Positions 42,529-52,521 of a stretch of DNA of 64,000 bases are shown piece by piece. Every line of letters starts with the position of its first letter. The stretch's first letter is position 1. The notes below the pieces were generated by a model, which saw only the letters and a list, made by a program, of their open reading frames with translations, searched no databases and was not told the DNA's origin. A program made the position numbers and the translations under genes. This DNA is from Chromatium okenii (GTDB taxonomy: Bacteria > Pseudomonadota > Gammaproteobacteria > Chromatiales > Chromatiaceae), in assembly GCF_016583745.1 (NCBI RefSeq), contig NZ_NRRQ01000005.1, positions 62,001 to 126,000 of the forward strand, given 5' to 3'.

Positions 42529-45500
42529 AACCCAATACTGGCGCTAACCATCGTTCTGCCTCCGCCAGCGTCATTCCTTTACGCTTTGCATAGTCTTCAA
42601 CTTGATCTTTTTGAATTTTACCCGTGCCAAAATAACGCGCTTGCGGATGTGAAAAATACCAACCGGAAACGGCAGCAGTTGGCAACATGGCGAAGTTTTC
42701 AGTGAGTTGCAAACCAATTCGCCGCTCCGGTTCTAATAATTGCCACAACGTCCCTTTTTCAGTGTGATCGGGACAGGCTGCATAACCCGGCGCGGGGCGA
42801 ATACCTTGATATTGTTCGGCAATCAATCCCGCATTATCTAATGCTTCATGCGGTGCATAACCCCAATAATGCGTTCTAATCAATTGATGCAGCCGTTCCG
42901 CAAAGGCTTCTGCTAAACGATCCGCCAGCGCCTTTAACATAATGGCGCTGTAATCATCGTGATCGGCTTCAAAACGCGCTAAATGCGCGTCAATACCAAT
43001 GCCAGTAGTTAATGCAAACGCACCAAGATAATCGCGCTGCTGCGCTTCAATTGGCGCAATAAAATCACTTAAACAGAGATTAAATTGACTACGTTCGGCG
43101 CTGCGCAACATTTGCTGACGTAAATGATGCAATCGCATTAATTCGGTTTGGCGCGTGTCATCGGTATAGAGCGCAAGATCATCATCAGCAATACGATTGG
43201 CGGGAAAAAACCCAAAAACACAACGCGCCGTTAGCCAACGTTCATTCACTAATTGTGCTAAAAATGGTTGCGCATCTGCGAATAATGCCCGCGCTTCCGT
43301 GCCGACGATTTCATCGTCCAGAATATCAGGGAATTTACCCGCCAATTCCCACGCATTAAAGAACGGCAGCCAATCAATGCAATCCACCAATTCAGTGAGC
43401 GGGAAATCTTCAATCACACCAATCACGCGGTCGCCGTCGCGTTCAATGTGCAGATTAAATTGAGCGTTATTCGTGAATTCTGGTGCAAGTATTGCCGGAC
43501 GCGGTAGTTGCTCATTCGCCCAATCAATCCGCGTCCGATTGGCACGCGCATCCGCAATTAACATCGCTTTGCGGGTGTTATCTTTGCTTTCACGCGCAGC
43601 ACGAATTGCGGCGTATTCTGTATTGATTGCGGCAATGTAATCGCCACGCATCTCATCACTGAGTAATTTAGAGGCAACACCAACTGCCCGTGACGCATCT
43701 GGCACATAAATCACAGGCGCAGTGCGTTGCGGCGCAATTTTTAATGCAGTATGCAATTTAGAAGTCGTCGCACCACCAATTAACAACGGAATATCTAAAC
43801 CTTGTCGTGGCATTTCTTGCGCAACATGCACCATTTCTTCTAATGACGGCGTAATCAATCCCGATAAACCAATAATATCAACCTGCTCCTCACGCGCCCG
43901 TTGAAAAATAGTTTCTGCGGAAACCATCACGCCAAGATCAATCACCTCATAATTATTGCATTGCAAAACAACGCCGACGATATTTTTACCAATATCGTGG
44001 ACATCGCCTTTCACAGTTGCCATTAAAATGCGTCCGTTATTTTTCGCCATATCACCAGCAGCAGCTTTTTCCGCTTCTAAATATGGAAATAAATAAGCAA
44101 CCGCTTTTTTCATCACTCGCGCTGATTTCACCACCTGCGGTAAAAACATCTTGCCTGCGCCGAATAGATCACCGACATAATTCATGCCCGCCATTAACGG
44201 TCCTTCAATCACCAGCAATGGTCGTCCTAATAATTGCCGCGCTGCTTCTGTATCTTCATCAATATAATCGGTGATGCCTTTCACTAGCGAATGGGTTAAG
44301 CGTTTTTCAATTGGCCAACTGCGCCATTCTTGTTCTTCTGGACGCACTTCTGTTGCGCCATCGCTTTGATAACGCGGTGCAATATCCAATAACCGTTCAG
44401 TGCTATCAGCGCGACGATTGAGAATCACGTCCTCAACTGCATCGCGCAATTCAGCAGTTAAATCATCATAAATAGCTAATTGACCGGCATTAACAATACC
44501 CATATCCATGCCAGCACGAATGGCGTGATAGAGGAATACGGCGTGAATTGCTTCGCGCACTGGGTTATTGCCACGAAACGAAAACGAGACATTGGAAACT
44601 CCGCCGGAGATTTTGGCATGAGGCAAGCTGCGTTTAATCTCACGGGTCGCTTCAATAAAATCGACCGCATAATTGTTATGCTCTTCAATTCCGGTAGCGA
44701 CCGCAAAGATATTCGGATCAAAAATAATATCTTCTGCCGGAAAACCAACTTGTTCGGTTAAAAGCCGATAAGCGCGAGTGCAGATTTCAATTTTGCGGGC
44801 TTGCGTATCCGCTTGCCCAACTTCATCAAATGCCATCACGATCACTGCTGCGCCATAACGCCGACATAATCGCGCTTGCTGTAAAAACTTTGCTTCACCT
44901 TCTTTCATTGAAATTGAGTTGACGATGGACTTGCCTTGCACACATTTCAATCCAGTTTCAATCACTTCCCATTTTGAGGAATCAATCATCACCGGTACGC
45001 GAGCAATTTCTGGTTCCGCAGCCACTAAATTGAGAAACCGCCGCATCGCCGCAACTGCATCAAGCAGCCCTTCATCCATATTCACATCAATGACTTGTGC
45101 GCCGTTTTCAACTTGCTCTTGCGCCACACTCAATGCGGTATCGTAATCACCGTCTTTAATTAACCGCTTAAAGCGTGCCGAGCCAGTAACATTGGTGCGT
45201 TCACCGATATTCACAAACAGCGATTCTGCACCGATATTAAATGGTTCCAACCCCGATAACCGACACGCTGGCGCGATATTTGGACGCTGGCGCGGTGGCA
45301 TTCCAGCAACCGCCTGAGCCATTGCGCGAATATGATCGGGCGTCGTGCCGCAACAGCCGCCGATGATATTAAGAAAACCACTTTGCGCCCAATTCGCAAC
45401 TTCAGTTGCCATTTGTTCAGGACTGAGATCATAACCGCCAAGTTCATTCGGTAATCCGGCATTAGGATGTGCAGAAACCATGCAGTCGGCAATTCGTGCT

Positions 45501-46276
45501 AATTCCTGTACATAGGGGCGCAATTCATACGGACCGAGAGCGCAATTTAAGCCAATGCTAATTGGATCAGCATGGCGCAGCGAATTGAAAAATGCTTCAG
45601 TCGTTTGACCTGTTAATGTGCGCCCGGATTGATCGGTAATTGTCCCAGACAGCATGATTGGATATTCAATCCCATCTTCATCAAAAACTTGGCGCACTGC
45701 AAATACGGCCGCTTTTGCATTCAAGGTGTCGAAAATGGTTTCAATTAAAATGATGTCTGCGCCACCCACAATTAAACCGCGAGTTGATTCGGTATAAGCC
45801 GCAACCAGCGTATCAAAATCAACATTGCGATGACCAGGATCATTTACATCAGGTGAAATAGATGCAGTGCGATTGGTGGGGCCGAGAACGCCAGCAACAA
45901 AACGTGGTTTATCTGGTGTTGAATACGCATCTGCAGATTCTCGCGCTAATCGCGCCGCTGCCACGTTGATTTCATAAGAGAACGCTTCCATGCCGTAATC
46001 AGCCATTGCAATGCGCGTGGCATTGAAGCTGTTGGTTTCAATAATATCTGCGCCCGCTTCTAAATAAGCGCGATGAATACCGGCAATCACATCAGGGCGC
46101 GTTAAGACCAATAAATCATTATTACCTTTTACATCGCTCGGCCAGTCCGCAAACCGTGTGCCGCGATAATCGGCTTCGGTTAAACCGTGACGTTGAATCA
46201 TGGTGCCCATTGCACCATCCAGAATTAAAATCGTTTGCGCAAGGCGGTCGTTTAAGCATGAGGTTGAATTAAGCAT
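42521..46276 (-). CDS. metH: Cobalamin-dependent methionine synthase
   Basis: The 1,251-residue protein has all four MetH modules in order. The homocysteine-binding barrel carries zinc Cys residues in GLNCALG and [10 protein letters not shown]. The methyltetrahydrofolate barrel is followed by the B12 domain with [11 protein letters not shown] (axial His), and last comes the S-adenosylmethionine reactivation domain with [12 protein letters not shown]. It transfers the methyl group from methyltetrahydrofolate to homocysteine. It lies between B12 biosynthesis genes in one leftward transcription unit, so supply and use of the cofactor are co-located. No B12 riboswitch was recognised in the 36 bp before it. 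Codon use is distinctly AT-richer than that of the neighbouring cobQ. Confidence 0.97.
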   Translation of the reverse strand: MLNSTSCLNDRLAQTILILDGAMGTMIQRHGLTEADYRGTRFADWPSDVKGNNDLLVLTRPDVIAGIHRAYLEAGADIIETNSFNATRIAMADYGMEAFSYEINVAAARLARESADAYSTPDKPRFVAGVLGPTNRTASISPDVNDPGHRNVDFDTLVAAYTESTRGLIVGGADIILIETIFDTLNAKAAVFAVRQVFDEDGIEYPIMLSGTITDQSGRTLTGQTTEAFFNSLRHADPISIGLNCALGPYELRPYVQELARIADCMVSAHPNAGLPNELGGYDLSPEQMATEVANWAQSGFLNIIGGCCGTTPDHIRAMAQAVAGMPPRQRPNIAPACRLSGLEPFNIGAESLFVNIGERTNVTGSARFKRLIKDGDYDTALSVAQEQVENGAQVIDVNMDEGLLDAVAAMRRFLNLVAAEPEIARVPVMIDSSKWEVIETGLKCVQGKSIVNSISMKEGEAKFLQQARLCRRYGAAVIVMAFDEVGQADTQARKIEICTRAYRLLTEQVGFPAEDIIFDPNIFAVATGIEEHNNYAVDFIEATREIKRSLPHAKISGGVSNVSFSFRGNNPVREAIHAVFLYHAIRAGMDMGIVNAGQLAIYDDLTAELRDAVEDVILNRRADSTERLLDIAPRYQSDGATEVRPEEQEWRSWPIEKRLTHSLVKGITDYIDEDTEAARQLLGRPLLVIEGPLMAGMNYVGDLFGAGKMFLPQVVKSARVMKKAVAYLFPYLEAEKAAAGDMAKNNGRILMATVKGDVHDIGKNIVGVVLQCNNYEVIDLGVMVSAETIFQRAREEQVDIIGLSGLITPSLEEMVHVAQEMPRQGLDIPLLIGGATTSKLHTALKIAPQRTAPVIYVPDASRAVGVASKLLSDEMRGDYIAAINTEYAAIRAARESKDNTRKAMLIADARANRTRIDWANEQLPRPAILAPEFTNNAQFNLHIERDGDRVIGVIEDFPLTELVDCIDWLPFFNAWELAGKFPDILDDEIVGTEARALFADAQPFLAQLVNERWLTARCVFGFFPANRIADDDLALYTDDTRQTELMRLHHLRQQMLRSAERSQFNLCLSDFIAPIEAQQRDYLGAFALTTGIGIDAHLARFEADHDDYSAIMLKALADRLAEAFAERLHQLIRTHYWGYAPHEALDNAGLIAEQYQGIRPAPGYAACPDHTEKGTLWQLLEPERRIGLQLTENFAMLPTAAVSGWYFSHPQARYFGTGKIQKDQVEDYAKRKGMTLAEAERWLAPVLGYE

Positions 46277-46312
46277 TATGAGTATCCTTAAAGGTTGTCA
46301 GTGGGCAATGAA

Positions 46313-46630
46313 TTACAATCTAATCCCTTCACGTTTTGCATTGCGATAAAGCTGAATTTTACCGTGCTCAAAATCATCTGCCGTCACTGGCTTGGCAGAA
46401 ATCAACCACGTTGATTCCATTTGAATGGGATAAAGCACCTCAATCAATTGATACAATTCGGCGATATAATCAAAGGATTGATTAAATAGCACCAACAAAT
46501 CAATATCGCTCGCGGCTTGTGCTTGACCACGCGCTGCCGATCCATAAAAAATCAAGCCATTAAAGTTATCGCCATAATACTGAGCAAGTGCTATTTTACA
46601 GCGGCGGACGATGTCATTGATGTCGCTCAT
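46313..46630 (-). CDS. Minimal nucleotidyltransferase
   Basis: A 105-residue nucleotidyltransferase with GSAARGQAQAASDIDLLV (GS-x10-D-x-D intact), so a complete active site, unlike the copy at 2939-3220. It is not followed by a HEPN gene, and lies between the Cys-rich protein (17-bp overlap) and metH. An in-frame start at 46642 would add four residues. It may be an antitoxin orphan or a stand-alone enzyme; no link to cobalamin is visible in its sequence. Confidence 0.75.
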   Translation of the reverse strand: MSDINDIVRRCKIALAQYYGDNFNGLIFYGSAARGQAQAASDIDLLVLFNQSFDYIAELYQLIEVLYPIQMESTWLISAKPVTADDFEHGKIQLYRNAKREGIRL

Positions 46631-46907
46631 GTGCAGTCTCACTATTCCACAGCGTCGGTTGTTCTAACCACTTTTGAATGAACTGCCACGATGCTGCATA
46701 ACCATCATGCGGCAAGCGGCACTGAGAACAATCTTTGCGCGGTTGACCATGACGATCAATTAACATTGAATAAGTGCCGGGGCAATTGTAAGCATATAAC
46801 GGGCAATAGCAGAATAAGCAGTTAAATTCTTTTTTAATACCGCTGTGACAGGGATAAAATGCACAGGCGGTATTGGTAAATCCTTGGAAAGATGCAGCGG
46901 CATTCAT
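46614..46907 (-). CDS. Cysteine-rich small protein (cobalamin-cluster type)
   Basis: The 97-residue protein contains FTNTACAFYPCHSG, FNCLFCYCPLYAYNCPG and CSQCRLPHDGY, giving about nine Cys that form one or two metal sites. This is the cysteine-rich small domain family, found mostly inside cobalamin gene clusters and of unknown function. It follows cobQ after 3 bp, which fits that pattern, and it overlaps the nucleotidyltransferase gene. Confidence 0.85.
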   Translation of the reverse strand: MNAAASFQGFTNTACAFYPCHSGIKKEFNCLFCYCPLYAYNCPGTYSMLIDRHGQPRKDCSQCRLPHDGYAASWQFIQKWLEQPTLWNSETAHERHQ

Positions 46908-46910
46908 TAT

Positions 46911-48479
46911 TCATTTTGCCAGCGCCAGCAACGCATCTAAATCTAAACAGCTTTCAACGTGATCAGCCAGCGCATTTAATGCGGATTCAATTCGTGCTTC
47001 AAAATCAATTTGCGCTGCTTGCACGCCAACCTGCGCCAGCCAATGCGCCCGAAACGCATCCGCGCCGAAAATTCCGTGTACATAACCGCCCATCACGCGC
47101 CCGTCCGCCGTCATCGCGCCTTCCGCTCGCACGTCGCCCGCGCTGTCATCTAGCAGCAGCCAAGGTCGCGCCAGCCCCGCGCCAGTCGTCCGTCCCATGT
47201 GCATTTCATAGCCTGTGACGCGGCAGCCACTCTGTTGTTCTTGCGCCACAATTTCAATCAGGCGTTTATCGCCGCTGATCTCGGTTTCAAGATCAAGCAG
47301 CCCCAAACCGGCGGTCTCGCCCGGCGCTCCCTCAATGCCCAGCGGATCGCGCACGACGCGCCCAAGCATTTGAAATCCCGCACATAATCCGACCACGCGC
47401 CCGCCGCGTCGCACATGCGCGAGGATGTCAATGTCCCAACCTTCGCGCCGCAACACCTCCAAATCAGCGCGGGTCGCTTTCGAGCCGGGCAAAATCACGA
47501 CATCGGTATTCGCCGGCAGCGGTTCGCCGGAGTTGAGCCAGCGCAGATTGACGCTCGGCTCGGCGGCCAGCGGGTCCATGTCGTCAAAATTGGCGACCCG
47601 CGACAGGCGTGGAATCACGATATTTAAGGTGCCGCCGCTCGTTTCCGCCGGTCGTTCCAGCGCCAGCGAATCCTCCGCTGGCAGCCGCGCCGCGCCTTCA
47701 AACCAGCGCACCATGCCCAAAAATGGCCAGTTGGTGTGTGCAGTAATCGTCGCGCAGGCCGGTTCAAACAGCGAGAAATCACCGCGAAATTTGTTGACGA
47801 TGTAGCCGACCACGCGGTCACGATCCGCTTGATCGAGCAGCAGCCAAGTGCCGACTAATGACGCCATCGTGCCGCCTTTGTCCAGATCGCCGAGCACAAT
47901 GACCGGCACCTTGGCGCGTTCGGCAAAGTGCATGTTGGTGATGTCGCAGTGGCGTAAATACACCTCCGCGCCGCTGCCCGCGCCCTCCACCAACACCAAA
48001 TCGGCCTCGGCGCAGAGGCGCTCGAAACTGTCCAACACCGCTGGCATCAAGCCTTGGCGCATCTCGTGATAGACCCGCGCCGGACAATTGCCGAGCGAGC
48101 GTCCGCGCAACACGACCTGCGAACCGACGTTGCTTTGTGGTTTTAATAATACGGGGTTCATGTGAATTGATGGCGCGACGCCACAAGCGCGCGCTTGCAA
48201 CGCCTGCGCACGGCCGATTTCACCGCGTTGTTGCTTGCCAGCAACATCCGCTGGCGCATCACCGTCTGCCGTTACTGCCGCGTTATTGCTCATGTTTTGC
48301 GCTTTGAACGGCCGCACCACCAACCCGCGTCGCGTGTACGCCCGACATAATCCCGCAACAAACAAGCTCTTACCGACATCAGAGGCCGTGCCTTGAATCA
48401 TCAAAGTACGGGCGCGACGCGGGCCGTGTGCGAGCAACGGCGGCAAAATCAACGTGATTGGCGGTGCAGAATCGGTCAT
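46911..48479 (-). CDS. cobQ: Cobyric acid synthase
   Basis: The 522-residue enzyme amidates cobyrinic acid side chains to cobyric acid. It has the BioD-like P-loop GTASDVGKS, KAQNMSNNAAVTADG, SIHMNPVLLKPQSNVGSQVVL and VEGAGSGAEVYLR. The C-terminal glutaminase triad region has VGLCAGFQMLGR (Cys) and GGYVHGIFG (His). Between the usual VTADG and GEIGRAQALQ there are about twelve extra residues (PADVAGKQQR core), an insertion close to the active site that I have not seen in the family. The N-terminal 26 residues before MIQGTASDVGKS are also longer than usual. First gene of the leftward cobalamin operon. Confidence 0.94.
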   Translation of the reverse strand: MTDSAPPITLILPPLLAHGPRRARTLMIQGTASDVGKSLFVAGLCRAYTRRGLVVRPFKAQNMSNNAAVTADGDAPADVAGKQQRGEIGRAQALQARACGVAPSIHMNPVLLKPQSNVGSQVVLRGRSLGNCPARVYHEMRQGLMPAVLDSFERLCAEADLVLVEGAGSGAEVYLRHCDITNMHFAERAKVPVIVLGDLDKGGTMASLVGTWLLLDQADRDRVVGYIVNKFRGDFSLFEPACATITAHTNWPFLGMVRWFEGAARLPAEDSLALERPAETSGGTLNIVIPRLSRVANFDDMDPLAAEPSVNLRWLNSGEPLPANTDVVILPGSKATRADLEVLRREGWDIDILAHVRRGGRVVGLCAGFQMLGRVVRDPLGIEGAPGETAGLGLLDLETEISGDKRLIEIVAQEQQSGCRVTGYEMHMGRTTGAGLARPWLLLDDSAGDVRAEGAMTADGRVMGGYVHGIFGADAFRAHWLAQVGVQAAQIDFEARIESALNALADHVESCLDLDALLALAK

Positions 48480-48528
48480 GCGTTAATTCTCAAAAAAGAG
48501 TTGTGTTCATAATAGAACATGGCAATGA

Positions 48529-48960
48529 TCACGCCGGAAACCAATGCGGATTTAATATCTTTTCTTCCATTGCCCACGGGCATTCATCTGGAAAACAATC
48601 AAGACCCGTTTCCGATACCGCTTGCGCAACAGCTTTAGCCCAAACCATTTCCAGCCAGCGATTTTCCAATAGCTTCGGTCTCAAACTTGGCGTTTCATCG
48701 AAGTGATAAGCGAGTTCTTTACGTTGCGCTTTAATTGTTTTTTCCCAACTCGCGCCGCGTCGCTCAGGTTGATATTGCCATTTAAGCAAATGTGCCAGCA
48801 GCACCGCCATGCGATGAATCATTTCGCGCTGCTCGCTTTTGCCCACGTCTTCAATCTCCTCAGCAACATGCACCACATCAATCAATTCAAAATGACCAGC
48901 GCGAATCAATTGCGCCTGTTCCTGAGACCAAGCCAGAATATCTTTATCATAAGCGTGCAT
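48529..48960 (-). CDS. DUF29 family protein
   Basis: A 143-residue helical protein with YDKDILAWSQEQAQLIRAGHF at the N-terminus, VAEEIEDVGKSEQREMIHRM and LLKWQYQPERRGASWEKTIKAQR, and the closing CPWAMEEKILNPHWFP. These match DUF29, a family very common in cyanobacteria and sulfur bacteria, often in multiple copies and near toxin-antitoxin genes; function unknown. It sits 49 bp upstream of cobQ. Confidence 0.9.
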   Translation of the reverse strand: MHAYDKDILAWSQEQAQLIRAGHFELIDVVHVAEEIEDVGKSEQREMIHRMAVLLAHLLKWQYQPERRGASWEKTIKAQRKELAYHFDETPSLRPKLLENRWLEMVWAKAVAQAVSETGLDCFPDECPWAMEEKILNPHWFPA

Positions 48961-49070
48961 GAAATTCTGCTCCCTAAATCAAAGTACACATCAGGGTTTA
49001 TTGCATAATAAAGTGAGATGATGAATTTTTTATGTTACCGAAGCCTGAAATATATTCATCGCTTAAATAC

Positions 49071-49114
49071 TAAAAAGCCTGCATTAAGACCGCAATTGCG
49101 GCAAATGCAGGCTT
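49071..49114 (-). terminator. Intrinsic terminator of the toxin-antitoxin pair
   Basis: AAGCCTGCATT (49075-49085) pairs perfectly with AATGCAGGCTT (49104-49114); the loop holds a second palindrome CCGCAATTGCGG. On the minus strand a T-run follows (49074-49071 region). Confidence 0.8.
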
Positions 49115-49215
49115 ACCATTTACGGCATCTATAAAAGCAATTTAGTATTTGCGCTCGATTGCAGCTAAATAAATTAACAAGATTGCTTAATAAAATATAA
49201 GAGTTTTTTATGCAC

Positions 49216-49470
49216 TTAGGTTAAAATGAAATTATAATATTCATGTGTTCCAATCCAAAACCAAATGTACTCGCCTTGACTTTCCACTGCTAATGCCCGG
49301 TAATCAAGCGTGATCCGCGCTGACCATAAATCACCAACCTTTTTGAAATGCAACGAAGGATGGCGTGGATTTTCCTGAAGTAGTGCGTAAGCCTTGTCAG
49401 CGCGACGTTGAATGTCTTGCGGCAATTGTCGGTAATGGTTCCAAAAATCAGGATTGGCGTGATGAATCAA
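49216..49470 (-). CDS. RelE/ParE/HigB-like toxin
   Basis: The 84-residue protein has the small RelE-fold pattern: FWNHYRQLPQDIQRRADKAYALLQENPRHPSLHFKKVG, then WSARITLDYRALAV and YIWFWIGTHEYYNFIL. It is probably an mRNA-cleaving or gyrase-type toxin; the subgroup cannot be told. Its start overlaps the end of the antitoxin gene by 4 bp, in antitoxin-first order. Confidence 0.85.
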   Translation of the reverse strand: MIHHANPDFWNHYRQLPQDIQRRADKAYALLQENPRHPSLHFKKVGDLWSARITLDYRALAVESQGEYIWFWIGTHEYYNFILT

Positions 49471-49667
49471 AGTGGATTCGTCCGCCCAGCCGCGTGGTCG
49501 GCCAATGCTTTTTCTGCCAGAGCTTTCAGCTTGCCTGATTTCGCATCTTGCTCAATTTTTTGATCCCATTCCTGCCATTCATATTCAAGAAAACATTCCT
49601 TAATCTCCGCAAAATCTGCGGGATTCAGTTGTTTCACTTGGTGTTCTATCTGTTCTAATTTTGTCAT
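49467..49667 (-). CDS. Antitoxin of the RelE-like pair
   Basis: The 66-residue protein (LEQIEHQVKQLNPADFAEIKECFLEYEWQEWDQKIEQDAKSGK core, residues 4-46) is helical and acidic, followed by a KALADHAAGRTNPL tail that could bind the toxin. It resembles small antitoxins that are paired with RelE-like toxins and often lack a DNA-binding domain. Identity is supported mainly by its coupling to the toxin gene. Confidence 0.8.
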   Translation of the reverse strand: MTKLEQIEHQVKQLNPADFAEIKECFLEYEWQEWDQKIEQDAKSGKLKALAEKALADHAAGRTNPL

Positions 49668-49714
49668 AGCACATCTGCTGTTAAAAAAATTTAGTGCTGC
49701 GATTGATAATGGTA

Positions 49715-49805
49715 GTGCGCCGAATTAAAAGAATAAAAACTAATCGGCGCACGACCAACTTATTCAGCAAACGCACTCAAACTGACTAAACGTCAATTTG
49801 CTGAA
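49715..49805. other. Two long-loop inverted repeats downstream of bchE
   Basis: GTGCGCCGA (49715-49723) and TCGGCGCAC (49744-49752) are perfect complements across a 20-base AT-rich loop; TTCAGCAAA (49763-49771) and TTTGCTGAA (49797-49805) follow across 25 bases. They lie between the bchE stop (leftward) and the antitoxin gene and may end or stabilise the bchE transcript. Confidence 0.45.
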
Positions 49806-49810
49806 CGTTT

Positions 49811-51457
49811 TCAAACCCGTTCGTATTGCTTGATCTGTTCCTCAGTCATCTGCTCATTGCCGCCACCGCAGGCTTTCGGCGCACCACTGCTGCACGTTTG
49901 CGGTGCAGCGCCAATCACACTGATCGCCGGACGTTTCGCGGCTGGCGCTTGTTTCCACGCATTATGATCTGGCTCAACAATCTTCGTTCTGCTCTTGTCA
50001 TAATCAAAGCGAATGAGCTTTTTCAACAGCGGGCCCCAATAATTCTGCTGCCCCAATTGATAGAAGCGGCGTTCATAGGCGCTCTTCAAAAACGCCTTAA
50101 TACAGCCCAGCAAATAACGACGGCGCACTGGGTCTTTCACCCAAGGATATTGGAAAAACATCTTGCGCATATAAAAGCGCCGATAATTCGCCATCACGCC
50201 ATCCAATAATTCAGCGCGATCAATGTTGTCGGGCTTCATAATCGGCGACACGAAGTTGTATTTAGAATAATCATGCACCTCCACCTTGTCGCCCATTTCC
50301 GTAAACATATCGGAGAACGGCCACGGCGTGAACATCGACCAATTGGCCATATCTGCGCCCCAATCCATCACCATCTCATAGGTTTCTTCCAGCGTGGCGC
50401 GGGTTTCATTCTCCAACCCAACAATAAACTGCGCCTCGGTCACAATCCCGTTCTGCTGCAACAATTGAATGGCGCGTTTATTCTGCGCGACCGTCGTTTC
50501 TTTCACGAAACGATCCAAATTCAACTGCGCTGCCGCTTCGGTGCCGAGTGAAATATGCACCAAGCCAGCTTTACGATAAAACGGCAGCAAATCTTCATCA
50601 CGCATCACGTCGGTGACGCGGGTGTTAATGCCCCACAAAATCCCAAGTTTGCGGTCAATCAATTCCTGACAGAACTCGACAAACATATTCTTGTTAATCA
50701 TCGGTTCTTCATCCGCGAGAATGAAGAAGCCAATTTTGTGTACCTTCACCAATTCTTCAATCTCATCGACCATGCGCTTAGGACTGCGCACGCGATAATC
50801 ACGCCAGAACTTCCATTGCGAGCAGAAGCTGCATGTAAACGGACAACCGCGTGCCATATTCGGCGTTGCTACCGGAACGCCGAGCGGAATGTAAATGTAC
50901 TTTTTCCACTCCAATACGCTCCAATCTGGCCAAATCGAATCGACATCTTTAATTGATGGTTCGACGGGAGTGGCGATGACTTGTTTATTGTCATCGACAT
51001 AAGCAATGCCTTTAATGTTCTCGCGTTCAGTCAGCCAGCGTCCTTCATCAATAGCGCGGACTAAATTGAGCGTGACCGCTTCACCTTCACCGCGCACCAC
51101 AACATCAATCCATGGCGCTTCAGCGAATACTTGCGCATACATGAAAGTCGCATGAATACCACCCAACATGGTAATGGCATTTGGATGTTCTTCTTTCGCA
51201 ATTTGTAATACGCGCTGCGCGGTATAAATCATCGGCGTCATTGCCGTTGTCGCCACGATGTCGGGGCGGGCATTCCGAATGGCGACGCGCAATTGGTCGT
51301 CATCCAGCTTGTCCACCAGCGCGTCGATGAACTGATAATCTTGGTAGCCACCCGACTTGAGATAGCCGGCTAGATAGGCAACCCAAGCTGGCGACCAGTT
51401 ACCCGCGATGTCGGCGGCACCGGCGCTGTAGTTAGGGTGGACAAAGAGGATACGCAT
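49811..51457 (-). CDS. bchE: Anaerobic Mg-protoporphyrin IX monomethyl ester cyclase (BchE-like)
   Basis: The 548-residue protein has an N-terminal B12-binding-type domain ([21 protein letters not shown]...) and a radical SAM domain with [24 protein letters not shown] around residues 203-226 (C-x3-C-x2-C). The C-terminal tail is Cys/Gly-rich ([15 protein letters not shown]). This layout and these motifs fit BchE, which makes the isocyclic ring of bacteriochlorophyll without oxygen and needs cobalamin. The ATG at 51457 has GGAG at 51466-51469; an in-frame TTG at 51463 lacks that spacing. It is divergent from cobF, so a B12-requiring enzyme and a B12 biosynthesis gene share one upstream region. 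Other B12-binding radical SAM enzymes (HpnJ and relatives) look similar; the BchE call is strong but not absolute. Confidence 0.85.
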   Translation of the reverse strand: MRILFVHPNYSAGAADIAGNWSPAWVAYLAGYLKSGGYQDYQFIDALVDKLDDDQLRVAIRNARPDIVATTAMTPMIYTAQRVLQIAKEEHPNAITMLGGIHATFMYAQVFAEAPWIDVVVRGEGEAVTLNLVRAIDEGRWLTERENIKGIAYVDDNKQVIATPVEPSIKDVDSIWPDWSVLEWKKYIYIPLGVPVATPNMARGCPFTCSFCSQWKFWRDYRVRSPKRMVDEIEELVKVHKIGFFILADEEPMINKNMFVEFCQELIDRKLGILWGINTRVTDVMRDEDLLPFYRKAGLVHISLGTEAAAQLNLDRFVKETTVAQNKRAIQLLQQNGIVTEAQFIVGLENETRATLEETYEMVMDWGADMANWSMFTPWPFSDMFTEMGDKVEVHDYSKYNFVSPIMKPDNIDRAELLDGVMANYRRFYMRKMFFQYPWVKDPVRRRYLLGCIKAFLKSAYERRFYQLGQQNYWGPLLKKLIRFDYDKSRTKIVEPDHNAWKQAPAAKRPAISVIGAAPQTCSSGAPKACGGGNEQMTEEQIKQYERV

Positions 51458-51465
51458 TGGCAACT

Positions 51466-51637
51466 CCGGGGTGAATAAAAAACAGTCGGTTACGGTAGCC
51501 GACGAAAGATGGTGACGACAGAGCGTTGGGGCAAGGGTCGCACCAATTGAGCACTTAATCTAGGGAAATCGGATCAGGTTGGCGATAATAGCAACGACAT
51601 CCTTAAACCGCTATAGAACGCCGGTGCGGCTACCGGC
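51466..51637 (-). promoter_or_regulatory. Structured bchE leader with possible attenuator
   Basis: On the minus strand, GCCGGT/ACCGGC (51637-51632 and 51625-51620) form a six-bp hairpin. Nearer the gene, GTCGG/CCGAC arms at 51503-51485 are followed by a T-run (51482-51477) and then the ribosome site, resembling a weak terminator. CGGTAGCCG at 51635-51627 is exactly complementary to CGGCTACCG at 51501-51493 in the terminator arm, so the two structures exclude each other. No known riboswitch consensus, including the cobalamin one, was recognised. Confidence 0.35.
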
Positions 51638-51673
51638 AGCGGTGCAATCGTTGGGCTAAAGAGACAGCGCATC

Positions 51674-52447
51674 ATGAAAAAGCTCTATTTAATTGGAATG
51701 GGACCGGGCAATCCCGAATATCTCACTCTGCAAGCCATTACCACGCTTAAACAAGTTGATGTCTTTTTTATGTTAGAAAAAGAGGGGCGCGGTAAAGCAG
51801 AGTTATTGGCAATGCGCCATGCGATTTTGCAGCAGTATTGCGCTCCGCAGCAGTATCGGGTGGTGACTGTGAATAGCCCGCCGCGTGCCAAAACGCTTGA
51901 TTATCAAAATGATGTGCAGGTGTGGCATGATGAGAAACGTGCGCTATTTGTTGAGTTGATTCGGAATGAATTGGCAGATGGTCAGATTGGCGCTTTTTTG
52001 TTATGGGGCGATCCGTCGCTATACGATCAAACTGTCTCACTCATTGCTGAAGTGGTCGCCAATACGGATGAGCTGGTTGAATTCGAGATCATTCCGGGGA
52101 TTACCTCAGTGCAGGTGTTGACGGCAAAGCATAAAATCCCGCTCAATCGCGTGGGCGAAAGCATCACCATTACCACTGGACGCCATGTTGAAACCTGCGA
52201 TCCGGCAAGCATTGATAATGCGGTGGTGATGCTGGATTATAATGCTTCTTTTCAACGCTTCACCGGGCAAAATATGGATGTGTATTGGGGCGGTTATCTC
52301 GGTTGTCCTGATGAGATTTTAATGGCGGGGGCGGTGGATGAAGTGCGCGATGATTTGTTGCAATTGAAAGCGCAGGTGCGCGAGAACAAAGGTTGGTTAA
52401 TGGATATTTATTTATTGCGACGGCGCACGATGACGCCACAGGAATAA
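51674..52447 (+). CDS. cobF: Precorrin-6A synthase (deacetylating)
   Basis: The 257-residue SAM-dependent methyltransferase has LIGMGPGNPEYLTLQA (residues 5-20), FLLWGDPSLYDQTVSLIAEV, FEIIPGITSVQVLTAKHKIPLNRVGE and a closing GWLMDIYLLRRR. The pattern and the DPSLYD variant identify CobF of the aerobic cobalamin pathway, which methylates C-1 and removes the acetyl group. Thus the host has the oxygen-dependent route. It is divergent from bchE. Confidence 0.93.
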   Translation: MKKLYLIGMGPGNPEYLTLQAITTLKQVDVFFMLEKEGRGKAELLAMRHAILQQYCAPQQYRVVTVNSPPRAKTLDYQNDVQVWHDEKRALFVELIRNELADGQIGAFLLWGDPSLYDQTVSLIAEVVANTDELVEFEIIPGITSVQVLTAKHKIPLNRVGESITITTGRHVETCDPASIDNAVVMLDYNASFQRFTGQNMDVYWGGYLGCPDEILMAGAVDEVRDDLLQLKAQVRENKGWLMDIYLLRRRTMTPQE

Positions 52448-52521
52448 ACAACACTATTTGCCCAATATGCGGCAATTTTTCTTCAACAATGACGTGATTT
52501 TTAATTAGGAGCAGTGTCGCA

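Noticed and set aside
51464-51673. Cobalamin riboswitch between bchE and cobF
   Set aside because: Neither strand shows the B12-box or the conserved core elements by eye; only hairpins and a possible attenuator remain.
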